From: Alcanivoracaceae bacterium
GTDB taxonomy: Bacteria > Pseudomonadota > Gammaproteobacteria > Pseudomonadales > Alcanivoracaceae
DNA length: 64,000 bases
Assembly: GCA_023146255.1 (NCBI GenBank)
Contig: JAGLCJ010000004.1
Location: 1 to 64,000 of the forward strand
Direction of reading: 5' to 3'
A program made the translations under genes and the position numbers. The notes under the pieces are model-generated. The model was not told the origin of the DNA. It saw only the letters and a list, made by a program, of their open reading frames with translations, and ran no database searches. Positions 16,917-23,978 of the stretch are shown piece after piece (within the stretch, counting starts at the first letter, position 1; every line of letters begins with the position of its first letter).

Positions 16917-17171
16917 TCTCACAGTGTCAACGACGCAAAAGGGTGCCATTTCCGGCACCGACCACTCCTCGTGGTAATTCCCTTGCGGCATTGCGGTCTG
17001 GCGCCCCGGAGTATCGGAGCCTCGGAGTCTGCAGCCCTAAGGAGCGACGGATGCCTGTCTACTGCGTAGACAGGCATGGTTAAGGTGGTCTGGGCTATTC
17101 GCGTTTCAGTTTCGTTGTTGGCTGGTGTTGGCGACGGGCACTTTGTGCCTTCAATGAAACCAACTGTGAGG
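16917..17171 (+). ncRNA. Candidate retron msr-msd RNA
   Basis: The stretch upstream of the cassette is unusually rich in hairpins. CTCACAGT at 16917-16924 can pair with ACTGTGAG at 17164-17171, as a1/a2 would in a retron. Inside are GGTGCC-ATTTCC-GGCACC (16942-16959), whose loop holds UUU as in known msr hairpins, ACCAC-TCCTC-GTGGT (16961-16975), and a strong hairpin GCCTGTCTAC-TGC-GTAGACAGGC (17053-17075), plus AGCCC/GGGCT closing around it. The RNA would end at the ribosome-binding site of the 83-residue gene. The a1/a2 pairing is short and the branching G was not identified, so this is inference. Confidence 0.45.
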
Positions 17172-17179
17172 AGTAGCAA

Positions 17180-17431
17180 ATGAACGATCATGTTCAGCGA
17201 GCAATTGCATTGCTCAAAGCGCTAGAGAAAGAGCAAGGTGACGCGAATAGCAGTTTGGCCGAACCACTTCGGAAGGCCATTGCAGAACTTGAAGCGATTA
17301 GTGCTGAGAGCTCTGTTTCAGGACAATCAGGACCTGATTTGAAAAAGGTGCTCGAAAGTCTTGGTACAGCGTTTCTTGGAATGAAAGTGATCAAGGCTTT
17401 GCTTGAAATTCTGAAGTTTGGTGATGGCTAA
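17180..17431 (+). CDS. Small 83-residue protein of the RT cassette
   Basis: Not a family I recognise. The protein is mostly helical: an amphipathic N-terminal half (MNDHVQRAIALLKALEKEQG), a Ser-rich middle, and a C-terminal hydrophobic, basic helix (AFLGMKVIKALLEILKF) that could contact membrane or a partner. A clear GAGGAG box precedes the ATG. It is the first gene after the candidate ncRNA, 35 bases before the XRE gene, and on the same strand as the reverse transcriptase, so it is probably an accessory or effector component of that unit. Confidence 0.7.
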   Translation: MNDHVQRAIALLKALEKEQGDANSSLAEPLRKAIAELEAISAESSVSGQSGPDLKKVLESLGTAFLGMKVIKALLEILKFGDG

Positions 17432-17466
17432 GCACCAGACCACCTATAATCATTTTTGGTGGAATT

Positions 17467-17757
17467 ATGAATATTGGCATGGCAATTCGGAAGTGCAGAA
17501 AGGCAAAAGGCCTGACCTTGGCAGATGTTAAGGATGGGACGAATCTTTCCCAGTCGTATCTTTCGTTAATTGAAAAGAACGAGCGCACGCCTAATCTTGA
17601 TGTTATTGAATCTATCTCGAAAGCGATCGGAGTGCCCGTGAGTGTTCTTCTGTTTCTGGCTTCAGACAGAAACGAGGTTCGAGATATGAGTGAAGAACTC
17701 TATGATGGCTTTAGCAAACTTGTTCTGGACATCTTGATGTCAGATGACGCCGCCTAA
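17467..17757 (+). CDS. XRE-family HTH protein of the RT cassette
   Basis: The 96-residue protein has a textbook XRE helix-turn-helix: MAIRKCRKAKGLTLADVKDGTNLSQSYLSLIEKNERTPNLDVIESISKAIGVP, then a short tail. Its 3' end overlaps the reverse transcriptase start by 14 bases, so the two are translationally coupled. HTH proteins accompany some retrons as the second protein, where they act with the RT-msDNA complex rather than as plain regulators. Here it could be either effector or repressor of the cassette. Confidence 0.85.
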   Translation: MNIGMAIRKCRKAKGLTLADVKDGTNLSQSYLSLIEKNERTPNLDVIESISKAIGVPVSVLLFLASDRNEVRDMSEELYDGFSKLVLDILMSDDAA

Positions 17758-18712
17758 ATTTTACTATCATGGCAGACCCATTGCGAAGCTTAATTCTCTG
17801 GCGGCGTCTTTGGGTATCGACAGATCTGAGTTGCTAAGGATCGCAAAAGATCCTGGGCGACATTACTTCCAGAATGCCCCCATTCTAAAATCTGATGGTA
17901 GTGAACGTATCACCTTCCGTCTTTCAGACGATCTGTCTCTTATCCAAAAGAATATTTGTAGGAATTTCTTCCATACGACAGAATTCCCAGCCTATCTACA
18001 TGGTGGCATCAAGGACGAGGACTACCCTAGATCAATCCTCTCAAATGCCAAATTGCATTTGGGAAGTAAGCTTGCATTAAAAGACGATATTAAGAACTTC
18101 TATCCATCGATATCTGGAAAGTTAGTTTTTCAGGTATGGCAGCGTTTTTATGGGTTTAGCCCCGAGATAAGCGAGATTTTGACAAGCCTCTGCGTGCACG
18201 ACGACATGGTGCCGCAGGGTTCAAATACAGCGACCTATTTAGCAAATCTTTGCATGTTTGATCGCGAGCCCGAAGTCGTCGATTTATTGGAGCAGAGAGG
18301 GTTTCGATATTCTCGTTATATCGACGACATACATATCTCATCTCGTTCTTATGTGTCACAGAATGATTTGACTTGGGCTTGCACTCAGCTGTATGGGCTC
18401 CTGGCCGGCTTCGGCTTTAAGGCGCATAGAAAGGCTCCTAAACATGTCTTGTCTAGGAACCCAAAGAATCGATTGATTAATAATCAGCGAGTAATTGGCG
18501 ACAGGGTCGTGCTGGAGAAGCGATACCGTAAGCAGGTAAGGGACGACGTACGTTACTTAGTTAGGCTCGCTCAGGGTGGAACGCCCGAGGGCAAAGAAGT
18601 AAAGGTGCTGCTTGATTCAACAATTGGGAAGATCGGTCACTTGCGCCGTTACCATCCGGAAATTGCCGAGAAACTTAAGGCTCAACTGCGGAGTGTTAGG
18701 TTGATCAAATAG
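17744..18712 (+). CDS. Retron-like reverse transcriptase
   Basis: The 322-residue protein has the RT core: LKDDIKNFYPSI with catalytic Asp near 114-115, PQGSNTATYLANL at 157-169 and RYIDDI with YIDD at 192-195. NAKLH at 101-105 matches the NAxxH motif of retron region X. In region Y the usual VTG is not present; the equivalent position appears to read LIN (244-246) before NQRVIGDRVVLEKRYRKQVRDDV. No maturase or endonuclease domain follows, unlike group II introns, and length is typical for retron RTs. Retron RTs copy part of an adjacent RNA into msDNA and guard a toxic partner during phage attack. Upstream overlap with the XRE gene and the hairpin-rich leader fit this. Confidence 0.85.
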   Translation: MTPPKFYYHGRPIAKLNSLAASLGIDRSELLRIAKDPGRHYFQNAPILKSDGSERITFRLSDDLSLIQKNICRNFFHTTEFPAYLHGGIKDEDYPRSILSNAKLHLGSKLALKDDIKNFYPSISGKLVFQVWQRFYGFSPEISEILTSLCVHDDMVPQGSNTATYLANLCMFDREPEVVDLLEQRGFRYSRYIDDIHISSRSYVSQNDLTWACTQLYGLLAGFGFKAHRKAPKHVLSRNPKNRLINNQRVIGDRVVLEKRYRKQVRDDVRYLVRLAQGGTPEGKEVKVLLDSTIGKIGHLRRYHPEIAEKLKAQLRSVRLIK

Positions 18713-18791
18713 AGTGCACCGAGATTGCACTAAGGACTAGGGAACACTCTTCGGGATTTGGCAATAGTTGCGAATGCAAGGAATGGTAAAT

Positions 18792-18820
18792 GAAGAAGGC
18801 CCGCATTGCGGGCCTTCTTC
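18792..18820 (+). terminator. Terminator of the RT cassette
   Basis: A perfect 13-bp stem, GAAGAAGGCCCGC / GCGGGCCTTCTTC with loop ATT, lies 80 bases after the reverse transcriptase and just before the convergent toxin-antitoxin genes. With its TTCTTC 3' arm it probably serves both directions. Confidence 0.75.
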
Positions 18821-18836
18821 ATTGTTGCTGTCAAGT

Positions 18837-19181
18837 TTAGGCTCTTTTTCTTGATGCATGAGACTTGGGGCTTTCTGCCTTTGCCCGGCTTTTCTCGTAG
18901 TCTGCTCGCATCTTCTCTCTGGCGATTTGCTTCAACTCGCAGTCAGCAAAGCGCTTAAGAACTTGCTTCATTAGAGGCTGATATCCCATCGAAAGCCTGT
19001 CAGCTAGAAACTTGTAATCCTCAATTAGCTCTTTTGGCAGGCGTATTGAGATCATTTGCAGTGAGAGTGTCTCATCCAGATCTGCGATGGTTAGATCTGA
19101 AAGAACAGCATGCTCTTCGCTGAGTCCAAGCTCACCGCGCTCCCATGCCTCTACGGTCCCTTCGATCCGTGCCTTGCTCAT
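18837..19181 (-). CDS. CopG/BrnA-like antitoxin of the dusA element
   Basis: The 114-residue protein has a central ribbon-helix-helix-like region (LSLQMISIRLPKELIEDYKFLADRLSMGYQPLMKQVLKRF) and a basic C-terminal tail. It follows the toxin gene on the minus strand with a 104-base gap, and each gene has its own GTATATAC motif upstream. AGGAG precedes the ATG at 19181. It is comparable to the BrnA protein at 4 kb in architecture but longer and different in sequence. Confidence 0.78.
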   Translation of the reverse strand: MSKARIEGTVEAWERGELGLSEEHAVLSDLTIADLDETLSLQMISIRLPKELIEDYKFLADRLSMGYQPLMKQVLKRFADCELKQIAREKMRADYEKSRAKAESPKSHASRKRA

Positions 19182-19227
19182 ATCTGCTCCTAGTTTTGCG
19201 GCTCTATCGTCGAGGCAATATGGCCTC

Positions 19228-19235
19228 GTATATAC
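19228..19235. promoter_or_regulatory. GTATATAC motif before the antitoxin gene
   Basis: The 8-bp palindrome GTATATAC, extended to GTATATACAA, lies 47 bases upstream of the antitoxin start. The identical 10-mer recurs at 19647-19656 upstream of the toxin, so it is a likely operator for the antitoxin. Confidence 0.45.
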
Positions 19236-19285
19236 AAGACTATCAAAACAATTGTTAACTAACTATTAAACATGCTTTTCAGGCT

Positions 19286-19603
19286 TTATTTCCCTGAAGT
19301 CATCTTTCTATAAAGATTTTGAACTTCTTGGTTTGCGGTATATGCCGTTTTGATATGTATCTCACCTGTTTTGGGCCCTGTCTTGACAAAAATGAAGCAG
19401 ACCTTCAGCTTTCTGCCTTGGTCAGTTTCAGCCATAAACCAGTGAGTTGGAGGGTCCGTTCTGTGCTCTTCGCGGTCATCCAACAGAAAACCGCCTTCTA
19501 CGTTAGCAAAACACTGCCGAACTTCGTCTTCAGTTACCGAGTGTTTAGATTTGATTTTCGCCGAGACTCCAGGCGAGAAGAAGATGTTATGCGGCACTTC
19601 CAT
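19286..19603 (-). CDS. BrnT-like toxin of the dusA element
   Basis: The 105-residue product resembles a family of small toxins often misnamed ADP-ribosyl-dinitrogen reductase hydrolases. It has SKHSVTEDEVRQCFANVEGG, LDDREEHRTDPPTHWFMAETDQGRKLKVCFI and IKTAYTANQEVQNLYRK. The layout (toxin-size protein followed by a CopG-type protein) and the BrnT-like strand pattern point to an RNase toxin. This is inference from family appearance; active residues are not established. The AGAGGTG box precedes the ATG at 19603. Confidence 0.72.
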   Translation of the reverse strand: MEVPHNIFFSPGVSAKIKSKHSVTEDEVRQCFANVEGGFLLDDREEHRTDPPTHWFMAETDQGRKLKVCFIFVKTGPKTGEIHIKTAYTANQEVQNLYRKMTSGK

Positions 19604-19646
19604 GCACCTCTCTACTTGACCTAGCGAAGACTATTATAATTACTCT

Positions 19647-19654
19647 GTATATAC
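19647..19654. promoter_or_regulatory. GTATATAC motif before the toxin gene
   Basis: GTATATACAA lies 44 bases upstream of the toxin ATG, next to an AT-rich promoter-like stretch (ATTATAAT at 19632-19640). It is identical to the motif at 19228 and similar to the palindrome upstream of brnT. Confidence 0.45.
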
Positions 19655-19791
19655 AACGCTCTAAACCCGAAAAGGATTGTAGGACAGGAGCCATGCCTTA
19701 CTAAGTTTTCTGCATCGCCTGTTCCGATATTGCACCATTAAATGGGGGGTTAATATAAGTCATTGAATTATATGAATAAAAGTGCATTGTG

Positions 19792-19806
19792 GGTCCAGTC
19801 CATCAT
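19792..19806. other. Attachment-site core, distal side
   Basis: GGTCCAGTCCATCAT is identical to 16403-16417. It joins the element to the displaced native dusA start and marks the right boundary of the insertion. Confidence 0.8.
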
Positions 19807-19857
19807 CGGGGCGACGGACAGGCGGCGGCTGATTGGCTGGGATGCTGGCGTATTCAT
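19792..19857 (-). pseudogene. dusA: Displaced native 5' end of dusA
   Basis: Reading the minus strand from ATG at 19857 gives MNTPASQPISRRLSVAP followed by MMDWT, then element sequence and a stop. The segment RRLSVAPMMDWT matches the current DusA N-terminus in 11 of 12 residues, but with GC-rich host codons rather than the AT-rich codons now at the head of dusA. It is the left-behind start of the gene after integration. The native dusA promoter probably lies upstream of it, now cut off from the gene. Confidence 0.82.
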
Positions 19858-19914
19858 GGGGGAGGGAGTTTAGCAGGTGTGGCGGGTTGGTGCTTTTGGA
19901 ACCTCTGAGCCACC

Positions 19915-19979
19915 TGTAGGAGCGGTCGATCGACCGCGATCTGGTCCGGAAGAATCGCGGCCGATCGGCCGCTCCTACA
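19915..19979. repeat. REP doublet (BIME-like)
   Basis: Two facing units, 19915-19940 and 19954-19979, begin with TGTAGGAGCGG on each outer side. Each contains a 16-bp perfect palindrome (GCGGTCGATCGACCGC and GCGGCCGATCGGCCGC). The GTAG foot before a palindrome is the pattern of REP elements handled by RAYT transposases in Pseudomonas and relatives. No RAYT gene is in the window. Confidence 0.75.
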
Positions 19980-20032
19980 TTTGCTTCACCCCTCACCTTC
20001 GGGGGCGCGGTGTCTCCGTTAGGCGTGAACGT

Positions 20033-20097
20033 CGCCACATCCGGAGGGTGACCTCAAGTGGAGCGAAGCGGAACAGTCACCCCGGAGGATGTGGCGG
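20033..20097. repeat. Imperfect inverted repeat next to the REP doublet
   Basis: CGCCACATCCGGAGGGTGAC (20033-20052) faces GTCACCCCGGAGGATGTGG (20076-20094) across 23 bases. GGGGCGC and GCGCCCC lie further out, suggesting a larger folded unit. It may be the hairpin terminator region of the kinase gene that ends at 20145 on the minus strand, or another intergenic repeat. Confidence 0.5.
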
Positions 20098-20144
20098 CGG
20101 TTGCGCCCCGGCACGATGGTGAAGTTGGTGCTCTTTAAACCAGA

Positions 20145-21365
20145 TTAAGCAGCATCCGGATCAATCCGATACTGCTCAATCGGTTTTCCATCAGCACCAA
20201 CAAGATTCACCTCAATCGGAATCCGCTTGAGAAACTCATGCGTATCCGCCTTGCGGATATTGCGGACATATTCTTTCACCCGGCCGGCAATCCACGGATG
20301 CACGGTAGCTTTCAGTTTCACCTTGCCGCACTTCTTGCCCCGTTCCTTGCCCCAGTTGAACAGCTCTTCGCTGATCTTCTCGAAGTGGCCCTGAAATTGG
20401 TTGAAGTCATCGGCCATGACATAGATATCGAACACATAAATGCTCGACATCAGCCCGGCCTTTTCCTTCAGATCCTTGGTCCGCATGCGCGATTCGAGTT
20501 TGATCTGGGTAGTGTTGCCGTCGACAAACTTCACCGGCGCCGGGGCAGGGGCTGTGCCGGCAGCAACTGCTGCGGCAGCAGAGGAAAGAGCCTTCAGTGC
20601 AGCAATCACTTCATTGCCGCGTTGGAAGCGCTGCTCCGGATCTTTCGCCATCAGCTTTTTCACCAACGGCTGCCAGCGGCGCTTTTCGCCAGGCAGCAGC
20701 GGGATCGGTTCGGAAATGTGCTTGATGCCGATCGACATGGCATCTTCGCCGGTATAAGGCGGGCGGCCGGCGAGCATTTCAAACAGCACCACGCCGAGTG
20801 AGTAAAGATCAGCGCGGGCATCGACGCCTTTGCCGCGGTGCTGTTCCGGGCTCATGTATTTCGGCGTGCCGACAATGGTGCCCATCTGGGTCATGGCTTC
20901 GTCGCCCTGGATTGGCCGGGCGATGCCGAAGTCCATCAGTACGGCTGAACCATCGGCGCGGAACATGATGTTGTCGGGTTTGACGTCGCGGTGAATGATG
21001 TCTTGCTCGCCAGCATGGTCCAGTGCCGCCGCCACTTCCATGATGATGCGTTCGATATCGGCCTCATCAATACCGTCTTTCAGACGCTGCTTCAGGGTGC
21101 CACCGGCGATGTGTTCCATCGCCATGTAATGCAGGTTGCCGTGGGCGCCGATATCAAATACCGGGACGATATGCGGGTGGCTCAGTTGCGCCATCAGTTT
21201 TGCTTCGCGGATAAAGCGCTTGCCGAATGTCGGGTCGGCGGCCAGCGCCGGATTCATGACCTTGATCGCCACCGGGCGGTCGAAGGATTCCTGCACGGCG
21301 AGGTAAACGTTGGCCATGCCACCGCGGCCAATTTCGGATTTGAGTCGGTAACCCGGGATTTGCAC
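20145..21365 (-). CDS. Serine/threonine protein kinase, PknB type
   Basis: The 406-residue protein has a Hanks-type kinase domain over residues 1-270: glycine loop GRGGMANV (13-20), Lys35 in VAIK, HRDVKPDN (125-132), DFG (145-147) and the activation segment ending MSPEQ. An Ala/Pro linker follows, then a C-terminal domain of about 115 residues (MRTKDLKEKAGLMSSIYVFDIYVMADDF onward) that I cannot name. No membrane helix or PASTA repeat exists, so it is cytoplasmic. The start codon is GTG at 21365. A response regulator gene lies 56 bases upstream on the same strand, suggesting joint signalling. Confidence 0.92.
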   Translation of the reverse strand: MQIPGYRLKSEIGRGGMANVYLAVQESFDRPVAIKVMNPALAADPTFGKRFIREAKLMAQLSHPHIVPVFDIGAHGNLHYMAMEHIAGGTLKQRLKDGIDEADIERIIMEVAAALDHAGEQDIIHRDVKPDNIMFRADGSAVLMDFGIARPIQGDEAMTQMGTIVGTPKYMSPEQHRGKGVDARADLYSLGVVLFEMLAGRPPYTGEDAMSIGIKHISEPIPLLPGEKRRWQPLVKKLMAKDPEQRFQRGNEVIAALKALSSAAAAVAAGTAPAPAPVKFVDGNTTQIKLESRMRTKDLKEKAGLMSSIYVFDIYVMADDFNQFQGHFEKISEELFNWGKERGKKCGKVKLKATVHPWIAGRVKEYVRNIRKADTHEFLKRIPIEVNLVGADGKPIEQYRIDPDAA

Positions 21366-21421
21366 TGGAGGATCTTCCCTGAATGGATGATCCGGAAATG
21401 TAGCAGGGCAGCGTCAGTGTT

Positions 21422-21925
21422 TCAGCTGTTTTGTCCGTACGCGGCTTTCATGGCTTCGGCAGATTCGCGGCTGCGGCGCAGTTTCGCTTCGAGACGCTTC
21501 TTCTGGTAATCGAGCTGGAGGAAGAAATTGACCTTCGAGCAGAGCATGGTCGGGTCGATCGGCTTGAACAGGTAATCCACCGCGCCGCTCTGGTAACCCT
21601 TGCGCATGTTGCGGTCATCGCGGGAGTTGGCGGTGACGAAGATGATCGGCACGTTCACCGTGCGTTTGTTCGAGCGCATGATCTCGGCCACTTCGAAGCC
21701 GTCCATCTCCGGCATCTGCACGTCCAGCAGCACCAGAGAGAACTCCTGCTTGAGCAGCTTGCCCAGCGCTTCCCCACCGGAATTGGCGGTGACCAGCTGG
21801 CAGGGGAGGTCTTCCAGTACCACCTGCAGGGCGACCAGATTTTCCGGGGTGTCGTCGACGATCAGCACGTTCTGTGCCGGGATATCGAGATCGTCGTCCT
21901 GGGTCTGGTTCTGCTCGTCGCTCAT
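21422..21925 (-). CDS. Response regulator, receiver domain only
   Basis: The 167-residue protein is a single receiver domain with short tails. NVLIVDDTPENL holds the acidic pocket, Asp68 in LVLLDVQMPEMDGF is the phosphorylation site, and FVTANSRDD and LFKPIDP supply the Thr and Lys. A charged helical tail (LDYQKKRLEAKLRRSRESAEAM) may be a coiled coil. Without an output domain it probably acts by protein contact. It is directly upstream of the Ser/Thr kinase gene on the minus strand. Confidence 0.92.
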   Translation of the reverse strand: MSDEQNQTQDDDLDIPAQNVLIVDDTPENLVALQVVLEDLPCQLVTANSGGEALGKLLKQEFSLVLLDVQMPEMDGFEVAEIMRSNKRTVNVPIIFVTANSRDDRNMRKGYQSGAVDYLFKPIDPTMLCSKVNFFLQLDYQKKRLEAKLRRSRESAEAMKAAYGQNS

Positions 21926-22015
21926 GATGGCCTTATCTTCCTGAATAGTCGGTCACATTTTACGCCTGCCCGATACCATCGTGCCAGCCGGGAATGGCGA
22001 AGTTTGATCTTTGTT

Positions 22016-23029
22016 TTACGCTTCGGCGGCGGTTTCCTTCCATTGCTGCACGGCTACCTGCACCTTGACCTGATCGAGCACGTCCAGCAGGGTCTCGCGG
22101 ATCAGGCGGTCCAGTTCATGCCGGTCGCCGGCGGCATGGCGCAGGACACCGTCGACGATGCTGTCCAGCGTATCCCGGTTTTCCGGGGCGGTCAGGTCTT
22201 CTACCAGCTGGTCGGTGAGGGCGACGCCAAGTTCGCGCACGGTATCACCGATTAGCGCCAGTGCCCGCGGCCCGGCCACCGGGATCGCCGCCAGCCGGGC
22301 GCCGCTGGGGGTGCGGGTCAGGGCGTCGTCGGTCAGCTGAGACAGGTAATCACCCAGCCCCTGACGCCACTCGCTGTGGGTCTGGGCGACGATCGCGACC
22401 ACCCGGCTGACAATGAAATCCACCAGTTCATGGCGGCGCGGTTCCAGCACTTCGGTTTCGATCCGGTGCACCAGTGGCGAGCCCTGACGGACTTCGCGCT
22501 GGACGCCGTCGAGGACGTTGATCACCACCCGGTCGGAGATCTCCTCGACCAGAATGCGGTAGTACTTGAGCACGGTGAAGCCGAGCCAGGTGTAGCGCAG
22601 GTCAATGATGCCGGTGCGTTGCAGCCGATAGACCAGGCTGATCACCCGCAGGATCCGCAGCCAGCGGAAGCCGCCCACCGGAATGCAGCCGAGCAGGTCA
22701 TACCAGTGGGCAAACGGGTAGAAGAACCAGCGATGGTGGGTCTGGCGGGCAATGGCGATGATCCAGCGGACAGTAAATTCGGTCAGGTAGATACTGACGA
22801 AAATCATGTCCCAGAAGATGAAATCGCTGTGGATGGTGTCGGCGTAGAAGGTGGTGAACTCCGGCGCCAGCCGGGCAAGGCCAGCCTGTACCGGCTGGGC
22901 GCTGAACATCCAGTCGAACAGGATCAGGCCGAGGTTGAGGATCACCAGCACGATCATGGCCAGATCGACGATCAGGCCAAGGCCGTCCATGTTCAGCCGG
23001 AATCGGTCCCGGTGCCATTGCACGGCCAT
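22016..23029 (-). CDS. Voltage-sensor-like membrane protein
   Basis: Starting at 23029 the product has 337 residues. The N-terminal 150 hold four hydrophobic helices (IVDLAMIVLVILNLGLILFDW; FIFWDMIFVSIYLTEFTVRWII; FYPFAHWYDLLGCIPVG; RWLRILRVISLVYRLQ). The last has regularly spaced Arg, as in S4 of voltage-gated channels. No pore helix or selectivity filter follows; instead there is a 190-residue helical soluble domain rich in charged residues. So it may be a stand-alone sensor rather than a channel. The start follows the xthA stop by one base, so it is cotranscribed with exonuclease III. The frame extends further upstream, but that part overlaps xthA and looks non-native. Confidence 0.8.
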   Translation of the reverse strand: MAVQWHRDRFRLNMDGLGLIVDLAMIVLVILNLGLILFDWMFSAQPVQAGLARLAPEFTTFYADTIHSDFIFWDMIFVSIYLTEFTVRWIIAIARQTHHRWFFYPFAHWYDLLGCIPVGGFRWLRILRVISLVYRLQRTGIIDLRYTWLGFTVLKYYRILVEEISDRVVINVLDGVQREVRQGSPLVHRIETEVLEPRRHELVDFIVSRVVAIVAQTHSEWRQGLGDYLSQLTDDALTRTPSGARLAAIPVAGPRALALIGDTVRELGVALTDQLVEDLTAPENRDTLDSIVDGVLRHAAGDRHELDRLIRETLLDVLDQVKVQVAVQQWKETAAEA

Positions 23030-23030
23030 C

Positions 23031-23843
23031 TCAGGCGAGCTCCACCCAGACCGGGCAGTGATCCGAGGGCCGTTCCATGGAGCGGATCTCGTAATCAATG
23101 CCGGCATCGCGGACGTTCGCCTGCAGCGCGCCGCTGGCGAGAATGCCATCGATGCGCAGGCCGCGACGCGGCTCGCGCTCAAAGCCCTTGGAGCGGTAGT
23201 CGAACCAGCTGAACAGGTCGTTGCGGTCGCCGTGGATCATCCGGTAGGTGTCCTTCAGGCCCCAGCCAAGCAGGCGCTGGAACCATTCGCGCTCCTCCGG
23301 CAGGAAGCTGGTCTTGCCGTCGCGCAGCCAGCGCTTGCGGTTGTCCTCGCCGATGCCGATATCGGTGTCTTCGGCGGAAATATTGAAATCGCCCATCACC
23401 ACCACTGCCTCATCCGGCTGCAGGTGGGTGTCCAGATAGTGCTGCAGGTCGGCGTAAAACTTCTCCTTGGCCGGGAATTTCACCGGATGGTCGCGGCTTT
23501 CGCCCTGCGGGAAGTAGCCGTTCAGCACCGTTACCGGCTTGCCGTCCGGGCCGGCCAGCTTGCCGATGATCATCCGTCGCTGGGCGTCTTCCGGGTCGCC
23601 GGGAAAGCCGCGCTGCACGTCAAGCAGCGGCTCGCGAGTCAGCAGGGCAACGCCGTAGTGGCTTTTCTGGCCGAAGTAATAGGGGTAATAGCCGAGCTCG
23701 CGAATCATCTCCTCGGGGAACTCCTGATCCTGCACCTTGATTTCCTGCAGGCCGATCAGGTCCGGCTGGTGGCTGTCGATCAGCTGGGCGATCTGGTGGG
23801 GGCGGGCGCGGATGCCGTTGATATTGAAGGAAACCAGTTTCAT
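23031..23843 (-). CDS. xthA: Exodeoxyribonuclease III
   Basis: The 270-residue enzyme starts MKLVSFNINGIRARPHQIAQLI and shows LQEIK (metal-binding Glu), GYFPQGE, VVMGDFNI and the terminal SDHCPVWV, the ExoIII catalytic set. It acts as AP endonuclease and 3'-5' exonuclease in base-excision repair. The length matches E. coli XthA. It is followed without a gap by the membrane-protein gene at 23029. The start ATG at 23843 is supported by the family N-terminus. Confidence 0.96.
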   Translation of the reverse strand: MKLVSFNINGIRARPHQIAQLIDSHQPDLIGLQEIKVQDQEFPEEMIRELGYYPYYFGQKSHYGVALLTREPLLDVQRGFPGDPEDAQRRMIIGKLAGPDGKPVTVLNGYFPQGESRDHPVKFPAKEKFYADLQHYLDTHLQPDEAVVVMGDFNISAEDTDIGIGEDNRKRWLRDGKTSFLPEEREWFQRLLGWGLKDTYRMIHGDRNDLFSWFDYRSKGFEREPRRGLRIDGILASGALQANVRDAGIDYEIRSMERPSDHCPVWVELA

Positions 23844-23978
23844 CAGGGCTCTCGGGTGTCAGTGTGCGTTCGGCCTCGCGGACCAGAGCCGGGATTGTAC
23901 ATGGTCAGGACCGGGTCATCTTCCGTCATTGAGCCACCGGCGGGGCGCGGCCAGAATAGCGCGCTTGTGGAGGTATTC

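Larger units (their letters stand above)
16418..19791. mobile_element. Integrase-less element inserted in dusA
   Basis: This 3.4-kb segment lies between direct repeats of the dusA 5' end. On the dusA side it provides a substitute gene start (RRLSIAPMMDWT); beyond the other repeat lies the displaced native start (RRLSVAPMMDWT). The interior is AT-richer than its surroundings. It carries a reverse transcriptase cassette and a toxin-antitoxin pair. No tyrosine or serine recombinase gene is present, so the element is either decayed, mobilised by a helper's integrase, or a defence cassette left from a larger island. Repeats of GTTGCACC near its left end could be integrase arm sites. Confidence 0.82.

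Noticed and set aside
17744..18712. Group II intron or diversity-generating retroelement RT
   Set aside because: There is no maturase/HNH domain, no intron ends and no template/variable repeat pair. The NAxxH motif and length favour a retron-like RT.
22851..23978. N-terminal extension giving a 644-residue hydrolase
   Set aside because: The extension is antisense to xthA; the hydrolase fold and ribosome-binding site begin at 23979.
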